A DNA stretch of 64,000 nucleotides from positions 186,001 through 250,000 of the forward strand of contig CAVYJN010000007.1 of the NCBI GenBank assembly GCA_963768885.1, given 5' to 3'. Shown piece by piece: positions 9,341 to 18,203 of the stretch. Numbering within the stretch: position 1 is the stretch's first letter; every line of letters begins with the position of its first letter. The notes beneath the pieces were generated by a model. The model was not told where the DNA came from and made no database searches. It was given only the letters and a program-made list of their open reading frames with translations. Source of the stretch: DASRIA01 sp963768885 (GTDB lineage: Bacteria > Actinomycetota > Thermoleophilia > Solirubrobacterales > JBBDJG01). Both the position numbers and the translations under genes were made by a program.

Positions 9341-10860
9341 CACTCCCACTCCCCCTGGCCGCAGGCGAGCTCCATGCGCCTGGAACACCGCGCCCGCCTT
9401 CGCGAGCGTCTCACGGTACTCGTAGGCCGGATCGGAGTCGGCCACCACTCCCGCCGCCCGCCTGGATGTAGGCAAGCCCGTCCTTCACGACGACCGTGCG
9501 GATGTGGATGCAGGTGTCGAGGTCGCCGGAGTAGCTGAGGTAGCCGATCGCGCCACCGTAGAAGCCGCGCTTGACCGGCTCGAGCTCGTCGATGATCTCC
9601 ATCGCGCGGATCTTCGGCGCGCCGGACAGCGTGCCGGCGGGCAGGCAGGCGCGCAGCGCGTCCATCGCGCTCATCCCGGCGCGCAGCCTGCCGGACACCG
9701 AGGAGACGATGTGCATCACGTGCGAGTAGGTCTCGACGCGCATCAGGTCGTCCACCTTCGACGGTCCCGTACTCGCAGACGCGGCCGAGGTCGTTGCGGC
9801 CGAGGTCGACCAGCATCATGTGCTCCGCGCGCTCCTTCTCGTCCTCGAGCAGGCCGCGGGCGAGCTCGAGGTCCTCCTCGGGGGTCGACGCGCGCGGCCG
9901 CGTACCGGCGATCGGGCGCACCTCGGCGTGGCCGCCGCCCACCTTCAGCATCGGCTCGGGTGACGCGCCGGCGATCGCGAAGTCGTCGAACTCGAGGAAG
10001 TACATGTAGGGCGAGGGGTTGACGACGCGCAGCCCGCGGTAGATGGAAAATGGCTGGACCGGGCATGGCCCGGTCCAGCGGTGCGATGGGACGACCTGGA
10101 AAGCGTCGCCCGCGAAGATGTACTCCTTCGCCTTCGTGACGGCGGCCTCGAACTCGGGCCGCGTCATGTTGGACTCGAAGGCCGCCCGCGGATCCACCGG
10201 ACGCGCCGCGGTCGCCTCGCGCCGCGGGACCGGCTGGGCGAGCAGGTCGCGCGCGCGCTCGATCAGGCCGACGGCGCCGTCGTAGGCGGCGTCGACCTCC
10301 TCGGCGCTCTCCACGAACGCGTTGACGAGGATCGTGACGCTGTGGCTCAGGTGGTCGAACACCACCAGCGCGTCCGACACCATCAGCGCCATGTCCGGAG
10401 TGCCGATGTCGTCGGGGTTGGGCTCGGGGAGCCGCTCGACCGTGCGCACGAGGTCGTATCCGAACATGCCCACGGCGCCGCCTGCGAACGGCGGCAGGCC
10501 CTCGAGCGGGGCGACGCGATAGCTCGAGAGGAAGTCGGTCACGGCGCCGAACGGGTCGGTGCCCCCGAGGTCCCGCCGCTCGCCGCCCTCCTCCGCGGTG
10601 ATCGTGCCGTGCTCGTAGCGCAGGACCGCGCGCGGGCGGAAGCCGAGGAACGAGTAACGGCCGAAGCGCTGCCCCTGCTCGGCCGACTCGAGCAGGAACG
10701 CGGGCCCGCGCCCGCGCAGCTTGAGGAAGGCCGACACCGGCGTCTCGATGTCGTCGATGAACGTGTGGCGCAGCGGTATCACGTTGTAGTCGCGCGCCAG
10801 CGCGCGCGCCTCGTCGCGCGAGGGGGTGACCGGGAGGTTCGAGACGGCCACGGGGCTCAT
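9340..10860 (-). CDS. trpE: Anthranilate synthase component I (three single-base insertions)
   Basis: Chorismate to anthranilate, the committed and usually feedback-inhibited step. The N-terminal region (FLLESAEQGQRFGRYSFLGF) includes the LLES tryptophan-inhibition motif. The chorismate-binding domain includes PSPYMYFLEF, PIAGTRPRA, VDLGRNDLGRVC, then in another frame VETYSHVMHIVSSVSG, LPAGTLSGAPKIRAMEIIDE and YGGAIGYLSYSGDLD, and in a third frame ADSDPAYEYRETLAKAGAVF. Single-base removals near 9760, 9451 and 9377 restore a 505-residue protein. Three +1 shifts cancel, so the original start frame also contains the proper stop (ACGQGEWE end) that overlaps trpG as TGATG. The start overlaps the hisIE stop. 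Confidence 0.9.
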   Translation of the reverse strand: MSPVAVSNLPVTPSRDEARALARDYNVIPLRHTFIDDIETPVSAFLKLRGRGPAFLLESAEQGQRFGRYSFLGFRPRAVLRYEHGTITAEEGGERRDLGGTDPFGAVTDFLSSYRVAPLEGLPPFAGGAVGMFGYDLVRTVERLPEPNPDDIGTPDMALMVSDALVVFDHLSHSVTILVNAFVESAEEVDAAYDGAVGLIERARDLLAQPVPRREATAARPVDPRAAFESNMTRPEFEAAVTKAKEYIFAGDAFQVVPSHRWTGPCPVQPFSIYRGLRVVNPSPYMYFLEFDDFAIAGASPEPMLKVGGGHAEVRPIAGTRPRASTPEEDLELARGLLEDEKERAEHMMLVDLGRNDLGRVCEYGTVEGGRPDARRDLLARDAHRLLGVRQAARRDERDGRAARLPARRHAVRRAEDPRDGDHRRARAGQARLLRWRDRLPQLLRRPRHLHPHPHGRREGRACLHPGGRREWWPTPIRPTSTVRRSRRRARCSRRMELACGQGEWE

Positions 10861-11500
10861 GGCCGCGAGGGTTTCATCCGCGCGACGAGCTCCTCGAACG
10901 CGTCGGCGTAGGACAGGCCGCGCGACTCGAGCACCACTCCCAGGTGGTAGAGCAGGTCGGCGGCCTCCGAGCGCAGCCGCTCGTCGCTCTCCTCGCGGCC
11001 GGCGCGCGCCACCTCCTCGGCCTCCTCCTCGACCTTCGCCCCGATCCGCTCCTGGCCGGCGCGGAAGAGCTCGGCCGTGTAGCTGCCCTCGGGCATGTCG
11101 CGACGGCGCGCGGCGAGCGTGCGCGCGAGCGCGGGCAGCGCCTCGTGGGCCGCCACCGCAGCCGTCGCCGATCGAGCGGTGGAAGCAGGTGCGCTCGCCG
11201 GTGTGGCACGCCGGGACCGGCGGGCTCGACGAGGGCGAGCAGCGCGTCGGCGTCGCAGTCGTACCTGATCGAGCGGACCCGCTGCACGTTCCCGGAGGTC
11301 GCGCCCTTGTGCCAGAGCTCGCCGCGAGAGCGGCTCCAGAAGTGGATCTCGCCGGTCGCGAGGGTGCGCTCGAGCGCCTCCTCGTTCATGTAGGCGAGGG
11401 TCAGCACCTCGCCCGTGGCCCAGTCCTGGGCCACGCACGGAACGAGGCCGGCGTCGTCGAAGGCGATCTCGCCTGGTGTTGCTCCCGGTTCGGCCTGCAT
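10857..11500 (-). CDS. hisIE: Bifunctional phosphoribosyl-AMP cyclohydrolase/phosphoribosyl-ATP pyrophosphatase (two insertions)
   Basis: Histidine steps 2 and 3 in one chain. HisI domain first: LVPCVAQDWATGEVLTLAYM, TGEIHFWSRSRGELWHKGAT, and the zinc and magnesium site around YDCDADALLALVEPAG, continuing ACHTGERTCFHRS after one base is removed near 11211. A second removal near 11160 leads into the HisE domain: LPALARTLAARRRDMPEGSY, EEEAEEVARAGREESDERLRSEAADLLYH split over helices, ending MKPSRP. The corrected length of 213 aa is typical for HisIE. It heads the trp operon here, and its stop overlaps the trpE start by 4 bases, linking histidine and tryptophan synthesis, which both draw on PRPP. 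Confidence 0.88.
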
Positions 11501-11524
11501 TGCGGCTGATTCTACGGAGCAACG

Positions 11525-11550
11525 AAAACGGCTCCCGAGGGAGCCGCTTT
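11525..11550 (-). terminator. Intrinsic terminator of the small zinc-protein gene
   Basis: Stem cggctcc/ggagccg with a four-base loop, extended by flanking A/T pairs and followed on the minus strand by TTTTCGTT. This is the clearest rho-independent terminator in the window. It separates the small gene at 11573-11782 from hisIE-trp, so the trp block likely starts its own transcript here, although I see no convincing promoter in the short gap. Confidence 0.75.
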
Positions 11551-11572
11551 CCTACCGGAAGTTCGTGGTGCT

Positions 11573-11782
11573 CTAGGCCGGCGCCGTGCCGGGCATGAAG
11601 CCCGCGCCGGGTCCGAGGATCGGGTCCGGAACGTAGGGCTCGTTGACGAGCTCCCGGACCTCCTCGCCACAGTCGTCGCAGACCATGACGTAGCGGATCT
11701 GCTTGGACTCCCTGGAATAGAAGCCGATGCCGGAGTGAAATCCCCCGTGCGAACAACCTCTCCTGCCATGCGCAGCTGCCAT
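11573..11782 (-). CDS. Small zinc-ribbon-like protein, function unknown
   Basis: A 69-residue product with a strong ribosome site (aaggagggcacacga, then ATG). The sequence has a His/Cys-rich start (HGRRGCSHGGFHSG) and a CDDC pair at residues 35-38 (VMVCDDCGEEVREL), then VNEPYVPDPILGPGAG and an Ala/Pro tail. Two cysteines plus upstream Cys and His residues could bind one zinc. A competing frame over the same bases (start 11769) lacks these features and has no comparable ribosome site. I know no function; it is flanked by its own terminator and by era upstream. It may be a nucleic-acid-binding or regulatory small protein. Confidence 0.62.
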   Translation of the reverse strand: MAAAHGRRGCSHGGFHSGIGFYSRESKQIRYVMVCDDCGEEVRELVNEPYVPDPILGPGAGFMPGTAPA

Positions 11783-11933
11783 TCGTGTGCCCTCCTTGGT
11801 GCCGCGAACCCTGCGACCGTTTAGCGCGAACCAGCCTTAAGTTTCTAGTCGAAATCGCGGTGCCTGTCCACGGAAGTTACGGTGGACGGCGGCCGTGATC
11901 GCGCGGGTGCGTCCACTGCCCGGCATGGGGCCG

Positions 11934-12842
11934 TCAGGCCTCGATGCCGAGCCGGTCGAGCAGGCCCTCGTCGCGGCGCCAGCCCTTGCGCACCTTGACG
12001 GTCAGGTCGAGGTGCGCGCGGCCCCCGAGCTCGCGCTCGATCTCCTTCCGGGCGGCCGTCCCGATCGACTGGATCATGCTCCCGCCGCGTCCGATCAGGA
12101 TCACCTTCTGCGACTGGCTCTCGACCCACATCACGGCTCGCACGATCGTGAGCCCGTCGTCGCGGCGCACGACGTCCTGCACGTGCACCTCGATCGAGTG
12201 GGGGATCTCCTCGCGCGTGCGCTTCAGCGCCGCCTCGCGGACCAGCTCCGCGAGGCGAACGTCCAGCGGCTGGTCGCTGACCTCCTCGGCCGGGAAGTAC
12301 AGCGGCCCCTCGGGCAGCAGCTTGGCAAGCGCCTCGCGCAGCGTCTCGACACCCGATCCCTTCAGCGCCGACACCGGCACGATCTCCCGGATGTCGACGC
12401 CGGCCTGCTCGAGCTCGGCGGCGCCGGCCAGGGTCGCGGCGATCTTGGCGTGGTCGGTCATGTCGACCTTGTTCACGGCGACCACCACCGGCAGCTTCGC
12501 GGAGGCGAGCGCCTGCGCGATGAACCGGTCGCCGCCGGCGCTGCGCTCGGCGGCGTTCAGCACGAACAGCGCGGCGTCGCATTCGGACAGCTCACGCTCG
12601 ACCCGCCGCTGCATGCGCTCGGTGAGCTCGTCGCGGGGCTGTTGCACGCCGGGCAGGTCGACCAGCACCAGCTGGTAGGCCTCGCCCTCGCGCTGCCCGT
12701 TGGCGATGCCGCGGATCGCGCGGCGCGTCGTCTGCGGTTTGTCCGACGTGACGGCGACCTTCGCTCCCACGAGCCCGTTGACGAGCGTCGACTTGCCGAC
12801 GTTGGGTCGCCCGGCGACGGCGATGAACCCCGACCGCGTCAT
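11934..12842 (-). CDS. era: GTPase Era
   Basis: Essential GTPase that binds the 3' end of 16S rRNA during 30S maturation. 302 aa: G1 AGRPNVGKST at residues 10-19, G2/switch region around TSDKPQTTRRAIRG, G3 VDLPGV, G4 AVNKVD, G5 PVSALKG, and a C-terminal KH domain (RRDDGLTIVRAVMWVES, ILIGRGGSMIQSIGTAARKE). The ATG start overlaps the ybeY stop by 4 bases; the frame is open further upstream but only inside ybeY. Encoded with ybeY and phoH in the usual order. Confidence 0.96.
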   Translation of the reverse strand: MTRSGFIAVAGRPNVGKSTLVNGLVGAKVAVTSDKPQTTRRAIRGIANGQREGEAYQLVLVDLPGVQQPRDELTERMQRRVERELSECDAALFVLNAAERSAGGDRFIAQALASAKLPVVVAVNKVDMTDHAKIAATLAGAAELEQAGVDIREIVPVSALKGSGVETLREALAKLLPEGPLYFPAEEVSDQPLDVRLAELVREAALKRTREEIPHSIEVHVQDVVRRDDGLTIVRAVMWVESQSQKVILIGRGGSMIQSIGTAARKEIERELGGRAHLDLTVKVRKGWRRDEGLLDRLGIEA

Positions 12843-13201
12843 GCCGGCAGCCGCGCCATCACGTCGTCCTGAAGCGCGAGCATCTCGCCGTCGTCGGTCT
12901 CGTGGTCGTGGCCCGCGAGGTGCAGCACGCCGTGGACGACCGCCTCGCGCAGGTCGGCCGTGCACTCCGGGCAGATCACGACGTCGCCGAGCTCGCGCGG
13001 GCCGGCCACCGCGCCGGTTCCGTCGACCGGGAACGACAGCACGTCCGTCGGGTCGTCGATGCCGCGGTGATCGCGGTTCAGCGCGCGGATGCGCTCGGCG
13101 TCGACCAGCTCCACGGTCAGGTGGCCGTCCGCGATGCCGCACGCCTCGAGGGCGGCGCGTGCCGCGGCCTCCAGCTCCCGCGGGCACTCGAGCTCGACCA
13201 C
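12839..13201 (-). CDS. ybeY: Endoribonuclease YbeY (rRNA maturation factor)
   Basis: Zinc-dependent single-strand endoribonuclease in 16S rRNA 3'-end processing and ribosome quality control. The 120-aa protein has the central DDPTDVLSFPVDG segment and the metal site HGVLHLAGHDHE with three histidines. The start is a GTG one base downstream of the phoH stop. It is slightly shorter than many homologues but keeps all catalytic parts. Confidence 0.95.
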   Translation of the reverse strand: MVELECPRELEAAARAALEACGIADGHLTVELVDAERIRALNRDHRGIDDPTDVLSFPVDGTGAVAGPRELGDVVICPECTADLREAVVHGVLHLAGHDHETDDGEMLALQDDVMARLPA

Positions 13202-13202
13202 G

Positions 13203-14189
13203 TCAGGAAGCGGCCGGCGGCCTGCGGGCGGCCGGGCGCAGCTCGGGAGCCGAGGCCTGCGCGTGCTCGGCGTACGCGTTCACGATGCGCTGCACGAGCT
13301 TGTGCCGGACTACGTCCTCGCCCGTGAAGTTCACGAAGTCGATGTCGGTCACCGTGCCGAGGATGTCGCGGACCACGACGAGCCCCGAGCGCTGGTCGTC
13401 CGGCAGGTCGATCTGCGTGACGTCGCCCGTCACGACCATCGTGGAGTTGAACCCGAGGCGCGTGAGGAACATCTTCATCTGCTCGGGGGTGGTGTTCTGG
13501 GCCTCGTCGAGGATGATGAACGAGTCGTTCAGGGTTCTGCCGCGCATGAAGGCCAGCGGCGCGACCTCGATCACCCCTTTCTCGAGATAGCTGTTCACGC
13601 GGTCGGCCTCGAGCATGTCGTAGAGCGCGTCGAAGAGCGGGCGCAGATAGGGGTCGACCTTCTCCATCATCGTCCCGGGCAGGAAGCCCAGGCGCTCGCC
13701 CGCCTCGACGGCGGGCCGCGTGAGGATGATGCGGTTGACGTCGCGGCGCGACAGCGCGGCCGTCGCCATCGCCATCGCCAGATACGTCTTGCCGGTCCCG
13801 GCCGGCCCGATCCCGAAAGTGATCGTGTTGCGGCGGATCGAGTCGACGTAGCGCTTCTGGTTGACCGTCTTCGGCGCGACGCGGGTGGAGCGATGCGTCC
13901 ACACGACGTCGCCGAGGATCGACGACGGGCTCTCCTTGTGGTCGAGCGCGGACGTGACCGCGCCGATCGTGCCCGGCGAGATCTCGTGGCCCTGCGCGAT
14001 CAGCTCGGACAACTCCGCGACGACGTCCTTGCCGGCCCGCACGGCCTCGGCGTCGCCGTCGAGCGTGAGGATGTTCCCGCGCATGTAGACGGCGCAGTCG
14101 AGATGACCTTCGAGTGCCTTCAGAACCGTGTCCTCCGAGCCCGCGAGCTCGGTCGCGACGCCGGGATCGAGTGTGATCTGCTCGCGCAA
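13203..14189 (-). CDS. phoH: PhoH-like ATPase
   Basis: Cytoplasmic ATPase of the PhoH family, thought to act in RNA metabolism with YbeY. 328 aa: an N-terminal KH-like region, Walker A GPAGTGKT at residues 128-135, and Walker B FIILDEAQNTTPEQ with a DEAQ motif like that of superfamily 1 helicases, then GDVTQIDLP. Start codon TTG or GTG at 14189; exact start not critical. Coupled to ybeY by a one-base gap. Confidence 0.93.
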   Translation of the reverse strand: MREQITLDPGVATELAGSEDTVLKALEGHLDCAVYMRGNILTLDGDAEAVRAGKDVVAELSELIAQGHEISPGTIGAVTSALDHKESPSSILGDVVWTHRSTRVAPKTVNQKRYVDSIRRNTITFGIGPAGTGKTYLAMAMATAALSRRDVNRIILTRPAVEAGERLGFLPGTMMEKVDPYLRPLFDALYDMLEADRVNSYLEKGVIEVAPLAFMRGRTLNDSFIILDEAQNTTPEQMKMFLTRLGFNSTMVVTGDVTQIDLPDDQRSGLVVVRDILGTVTDIDFVNFTGEDVVRHKLVQRIVNAYAEHAQASAPELRPAARRPPAAS

Positions 14190-14209
14190 GCCTTCGCTTG
14201 GTGGCGGCC

Positions 14210-14656
14210 TCAGCCGGCCAGTCGCTCCTTGACGAGCTCGCTCACCCGGCGGCCGTCGGCGCGGCCGGCGGCCTTCGACATGACGGCCGACATCACGCGG
14301 CCCATCTCCTTGGGCGAGTCGGCCCCGGTCTCGGCCACGGCGTCCGCGATCAGCTGCTGGAGCTCCTGCTCGGAGATCTGCTCGGGCAGGTAGACGTCGA
14401 TGATCGCGGCCTCGGCCTCCTCCGCCTGCGCCGCCTCCTCGCGTCCTCCTTTGCGGTAGGCCTCGGCGGCCTCGGCGCGGCGCTTGCGCTCGCGCTTCAG
14501 CACCGCGACCTCCTGCTGCTCGTCGAGGTCCGCGCCGGCCGCCTTGGCCTCCTTCTGGAGGGCGTCGATCAGCAGGCGCAGCGCGGCCACCCGCGGGCGG
14601 TCCTGCGCCTTCGCGGCGGTCGAGAGCTCGGCCTGGATGCGCTCCGTGACGGTCAC
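14210..14656 (-). CDS. yqeY: GatB/YqeY domain protein
   Basis: A 148-aa protein of the YqeY family, related to the tRNA-binding tail of the GatB amidotransferase subunit. Segments include LRLLIDALQKEAKAAGADL, a charged helix EEAAQAEEAEAAIIDVYLPE, and the end segment EMGRVMSAVMSKAAGRADGR, which resembles the GatB C-terminal helical domain. A GTG start at 14656 is chosen because the upstream extension overlaps the divergent gene. Exact role is unknown in most bacteria; tRNA-dependent amidation or charging control is inferred from the fold. Confidence 0.88.
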   Translation of the reverse strand: MTVTERIQAELSTAAKAQDRPRVAALRLLIDALQKEAKAAGADLDEQQEVAVLKRERKRRAEAAEAYRKGGREEAAQAEEAEAAIIDVYLPEQISEQELQQLIADAVAETGADSPKEMGRVMSAVMSKAAGRADGRRVSELVKERLAG

Positions 14657-14704
14657 CCGGTCAAGGGTAGCGGGGGCGGGGCCCCGCCCCGGCATCATGT
14701 GGGT

Positions 14705-15001
14705 ATGTCGAACCGCGATTCGACCGGGCAGCGCAAGGTTCGCCTGATGTCCGTCTGGGTGGGCATCGGCATCGTGGTGCTCGTCGCGGGCCTGTTCACC
14801 TCGCCCTGGATCAGCTTGCTCGGCGCGTGCATCATCGGCAGCACCCCCGTCTGGTTCACGCTGCGCATGGCGCTGGCGGCGCCGCAGCCCCGGCCGAAGG
14901 AGCGTCATGACGTCTATGGCGACGATCTCATGCGCCTGATCGATCGCGTGCCGCCCGGGCCGCGGGGCAAGTCGCGCAGAGAGGACGAACACAAGCGATG
15001 A
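14705..15001 (+). CDS. Small two-helix membrane protein, function unknown
   Basis: 98 aa, ATG start, divergent from yqeY with a 48-base gap. A basic N terminus (SNRDSTGQRKVRL) precedes two hydrophobic helices (SVWVGIGIVVLVAGLFT and ISLLGACIIGSTPVWFTL). The cytoplasmic C-terminal half is charged (PRPKERHDVYGDDLMRLID, ending KSRREDEHKR). The stop overlaps the next gene's ATG as ATGA, so they are co-translated. No recognised family. Confidence 0.7.
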   Translation: MSNRDSTGQRKVRLMSVWVGIGIVVLVAGLFTSPWISLLGACIIGSTPVWFTLRMALAAPQPRPKERHDVYGDDLMRLIDRVPPGPRGKSRREDEHKR

Positions 15002-15513
15002 CGGGCCTCGAGGTGCGCGCCGAGCGACCGGAGGACTTCGATGCCGTCCGGGCGATCCTCCTCGAGGCCTTCGGGCCGGAGTCGCCGGAGGCGGATCTCG
15101 TCGACGCGCTCCGCGCCGAGGGGGCGCACGTGCCCGAGCTGTGCCTGGTCGCGGTTCACGACGGGAAGGTCGCGGGGAACGTCTTCTTCACCCGGGCGCG
15201 GCTCGACTCCGGCCAGGAGGTGCTGTCGCTCGCACCGATGGCGGTGCTTCCCGCGATGCAGCGCAAGGGCATCGGGTCGCGGCTGGTGCGCGAGAGCCTG
15301 CGCCGGGCGGCCCTCACGGACTTTCCGCTCGTGGTGGTGATGGGGCATCCCGCGTACTACCCGCGCTTCGGCTTCGAGCCCGCCGCCGACCACGGCATCC
15401 GCTCGCCCTACGACGCGCCGCCGGAGGCCTGGATGGTGCACCGCCTGCCCGCATACCGGCCCGAGGTCCGCGGCCTGGTCGAGTACCCGGAGGCCTTCCG
15501 GGCGCTGGACTAG
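14998..15513 (+). CDS. GNAT family N-acetyltransferase (YhbS-like)
   Basis: 171 aa. Acetyl-CoA-dependent N-acyltransferase fold: a VRAERPEDFDAVRAILLEAF opening, the central beta-bulge LSLAPMAVLPAMQRKGIGSR, whose QRKGIG loop binds the CoA pyrophosphate, then VVVMGHPAYYPRFGFEPA, the YhbS-type motif. Substrate unknown. It overlaps the upstream small membrane protein by ATGA, and its stop overlaps the stop of the convergent mtaB. Confidence 0.9.
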   Translation: MTGLEVRAERPEDFDAVRAILLEAFGPESPEADLVDALRAEGAHVPELCLVAVHDGKVAGNVFFTRARLDSGQEVLSLAPMAVLPAMQRKGIGSRLVRESLRRAALTDFPLVVVMGHPAYYPRFGFEPAADHGIRSPYDAPPEAWMVHRLPAYRPEVRGLVEYPEAFRALD

Positions 15514-16776
15514 GCGGCCAGGGCGCCCGCGAGGCCGTCCGCGTGGAGCTCGTCGGCGCGCGCGGTGAGGATCTCCCCCGCCGCCCGCGGCGCCGGCCGC
15601 GAGGTAGTAGCGCGTGTAGTCGCGGCTGTAGCCGGAGACCTGCGACTCGGCGACCTTGTCCACGAGGACCTCCTCGGCGCCGCCGAGCTTCCCGGCCCGG
15701 TGGCGGCGCCCGAGCGCCTCCGACAGGCCGCGCAGCTCGCGGCTGCGGCGCTTCTTCTCGTGCGGCGGGACCGGGTCGCCGAGGCGGTCGGCCTCCGTTC
15801 CCGGCCGCGCCGAGAAGCTGAAGGTGTGCACCTTCGTGATGCCCGCCTCGCGCACGAGCGCGAGCGTGCGCGCGTACGCGGTGTCGTCCTCGGCCGGGTA
15901 GCCGACGATCACGTCGGTCGTCACGTTCACGTGCGGCACCCGCTCGCGCAGCCGGTCGATCGCCCGCAGGTATCCCGCGGCGTCGTAGTTGCGGCCCATC
16001 GAGGCGAGCACGGCATCGTCCCCGGACTGGAGCGGCACGTGCAGGTGCGGGCAGATGCGCGGGTCCTCGGCGAGCGCCTCCACGAGCGAGTCGCGCACGT
16101 GGATCACCTCGACCGACGAGAGCCGCACGCGCCGCACCCCCGGCACCGCCGCGACCGCGCGCATCAGGTCGCCCAGCTCGAGGCCGCGCTCGGGGTCGCG
16201 GTAGCCGCCGACCGAGATCCCGGTCATCACCATCTCCGGCTGTCCCTGCGCGACGCGGCGGCGCACCTCCTCGAGCACCGCGCTCGCGGGGCGCGAGCGC
16301 GCGGCCCCGCGCACCTTCGGGATGATGCAGTACGCGCAATGGCAGTCGCAGCCGTCCTGCACCTTCACGAAGCCGCGGGTGCGCGTCGCCGACAGCGGCG
16401 CGCGCGCGAGCACGTCGGTCTCGACGTCCACGCACGCGGGCCCCGCCGCTCCCGCGACCTCCTCGGCCACGTCGTCGGCGGTGCCCACGAGCGCCGTGAC
16501 CCGGGGCGCGATCTCGTCGAACTGGGCGGCATCGAGGTTCGCGGCGCATCCGGTGACCACGACGCGGCGGCTCGCGCGCGCCGCGGCGGAGCGCCGCACC
16601 GACTGCCGCGACTTGGCCTCGGCCTCGCGCGTGATGCAGCAGGTGTTGACGACGTGCAGGTCGGCGTCGGCCTCCGGCGCCTCCTCGTGACCGGCCTCGA
16701 GCAGGCGCGTCCGCGCGAGCATCGCGTCCGCCTGCGACACCTTGCAGCCCAGGAACTTGACGTGGAAGGTCGCCAT
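15510..16776 (-). CDS. mtaB: tRNA (N6-threonylcarbamoyladenosine(37)-C2)-methylthiotransferase MtaB (one insertion)
   Basis: Radical-SAM enzyme that adds a methylthio group to t6A37 of tRNAs reading ANN codons. The N-terminal cluster domain has Cys in FLGCKVSQAD, VVNTCCITREAEA and VTGCAANL. The radical-SAM motif is CDCHCAYC (C-x3-C-x2-C), then MVMTGISVGGYRDP, LHVPLQSGDDAVLASMGRNY and VTTDVIVGYPAE. KVSQAD and the general layout favour MtaB over MiaB. The C-terminal TRAM region is out of frame; removing one base near 15576 gives EILTARADELHADGL and the stop at 15510. Corrected length is 421 aa. Start ATG at 16776 chosen because it begins MATFHVKFLGCK. Confidence 0.88.
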
Positions 16777-16829
16777 GCGCCGCAATATAGGCCTCCGCAT
16801 CACCGACCGGGGAGCGGTACGGTTCGCGC

Positions 16830-17312
16830 ATGACAACCAAGGCAGACTTCACAGAAGAGGAATGGGGACGGCTCGAGCGCGCGCCGTTCGTCGCCGGCAT
16901 GTCCATCTCGCTGGCGGACCCGGGGGGCCCGATCGAGGCCCTCAAGGAGACGATGGCGACCGTCAAGACGGTCACCGAGGTGGCGCAGTCAGGCGGCCGC
17001 GGCGAGCTCGTCGACGAGCTCGCGAAGACCATCGCGGCGCGCATGAAGCAGCGCGACAACCCGCTCAAGGACTTCCGGCCGAAGGGAGCCCTTGCCGGCG
17101 AGGAGATCCTTCAGGAGATGCGCGGGGCCAACGAGATCGTCAAGCAGAAGGCCACGCCGGAGGAGGCGCAGGCGTTCCGCGGGTGGCTGCTGGAGGCCGC
17201 GAAGCGGTCCGCCGAGGCCGCGAAGGAGGGCGGCTTCATGGGCTTCAAGGCGCAGCGGGTGAGCGAGGGCGAGCAGCAGATGCTCGACAAGCTCGCCGAC
17301 GCGCTGGCATAG
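16830..17312 (+). CDS. Conserved hypothetical protein
   Basis: 160 aa, ATG start, mostly helical and without membrane segments or cysteines. It begins TTKADFTEEEWGRLERAPFV, followed by AGMSISLADPGGPIEALKE, several amphipathic helices and a Gly/Phe turn GGFMGFKAQRVSEGEQQML near the C terminus. I do not recognise the family. It stands alone between convergent prmA and divergent mtaB. A soluble helical-bundle protein is all the sequence supports. Confidence 0.75.
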   Translation: MTTKADFTEEEWGRLERAPFVAGMSISLADPGGPIEALKETMATVKTVTEVAQSGGRGELVDELAKTIAARMKQRDNPLKDFRPKGALAGEEILQEMRGANEIVKQKATPEEAQAFRGWLLEAAKRSAEAAKEGGFMGFKAQRVSEGEQQMLDKLADALA

Positions 17313-17321
17313 CCGTAGGGC

Positions 17322-18203
17322 TCAGGCGGCGAGGATCGCGGCCCAGTCGCCGGAGACGAGCCGGCGGCGCTGCCCCAGCCCCGCGGCCGACAGCGCCGCC
17401 TCGACGTCGTCGGCCTGCTCGCGCAGGAAACCGGAGACGATCGCGATCGCCGGCCGCTCGCCGCGCTCGGCCCAGCCGCGCACCACCTCGGCGCACAGGC
17501 GCGCGGTGAGGTTCGCCGCCGCCACGTCCCCCGGGGGCACGGGATCGCGCCGCAGGTCCGCGCGGCGGACCTCGAGCAGGACGCCGTTGGCGCGCGCGTT
17601 GCGATCGGTCTCCTCGACCGCGGCGCGGTCGGCGTCCACGCCGAGCACCGGGTCGAACCCGAGCTTCGCGGCCGCGATCGCGAGCACGCCGGAGCCGCAC
17701 CCGAGGTCGGTGAACGCGCCGGGCTCGCGCCCGGCGAGCGCCCCCGCAAGGCCCGGCTCGACCAGGCGCCTGCAGCTCGCGGTGTGGGCCTCGAGCATCA
17801 GCTCGAGGCACATGCGCGTGGTGGGGTGCGTGCCCGTGCCGAAGGCGCCGCCGGGGTCGATCACGACCTCCTCGACCCCGCCCCGCTGCGCGGGCTCCTC
17901 CCACGGCGGGCGCACGTACAGGCGCCCCGCGATCAGCACGGGGAAGTAGAAGCGCTTCCAGCGCTCGGCCCAGTCGTCGGGGACCTCGCGGCTGTCGACC
18001 TCGACGGCCGCGCCCCCGGCGGCCGCGTCGAGCACGCCGAGGTCCGGCAGCTCCCCGCGGGCGCCGTAGACCGCGTACTCGACGATTCCCTCGCGGCCGT
18101 CCGGGGCATCGACCTGCTCGACCCCGCCCGGAGCCAGCCCGAGCAGCTCCGCCAGCACGACCTCGGACTGCGCCGCGGGGCACCGGACCGCGAGCCGGAT
18201 CAA
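17322..18203 (-). CDS. prmA: Ribosomal protein L11 methyltransferase
   Basis: SAM-dependent methylase of ribosomal protein L11 (not the monooxygenase gene of the same name). 293 aa with the N-terminal L11-recognition domain (DDWAERWKRFYFPVLI) and the Rossmann core: IDPGGAFGTGTHPTTRMCLE, TDLGCGSGVLAIAAAKLG for SAM binding, and VAAANLTARL, the NLxA-type catalytic motif. I start it at the TTG at 18203, overlapping the dnaJ stop as TTGA. Genetic linkage with hrcA-dnaJ is common in Gram-positive lineages. Confidence 0.93.
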   Translation of the reverse strand: MIRLAVRCPAAQSEVVLAELLGLAPGGVEQVDAPDGREGIVEYAVYGARGELPDLGVLDAAAGGAAVEVDSREVPDDWAERWKRFYFPVLIAGRLYVRPPWEEPAQRGGVEEVVIDPGGAFGTGTHPTTRMCLELMLEAHTASCRRLVEPGLAGALAGREPGAFTDLGCGSGVLAIAAAKLGFDPVLGVDADRAAVEETDRNARANGVLLEVRRADLRRDPVPPGDVAAANLTARLCAEVVRGWAERGERPAIAIVSGFLREQADDVEAALSAAGLGQRRRLVSGDWAAILAA

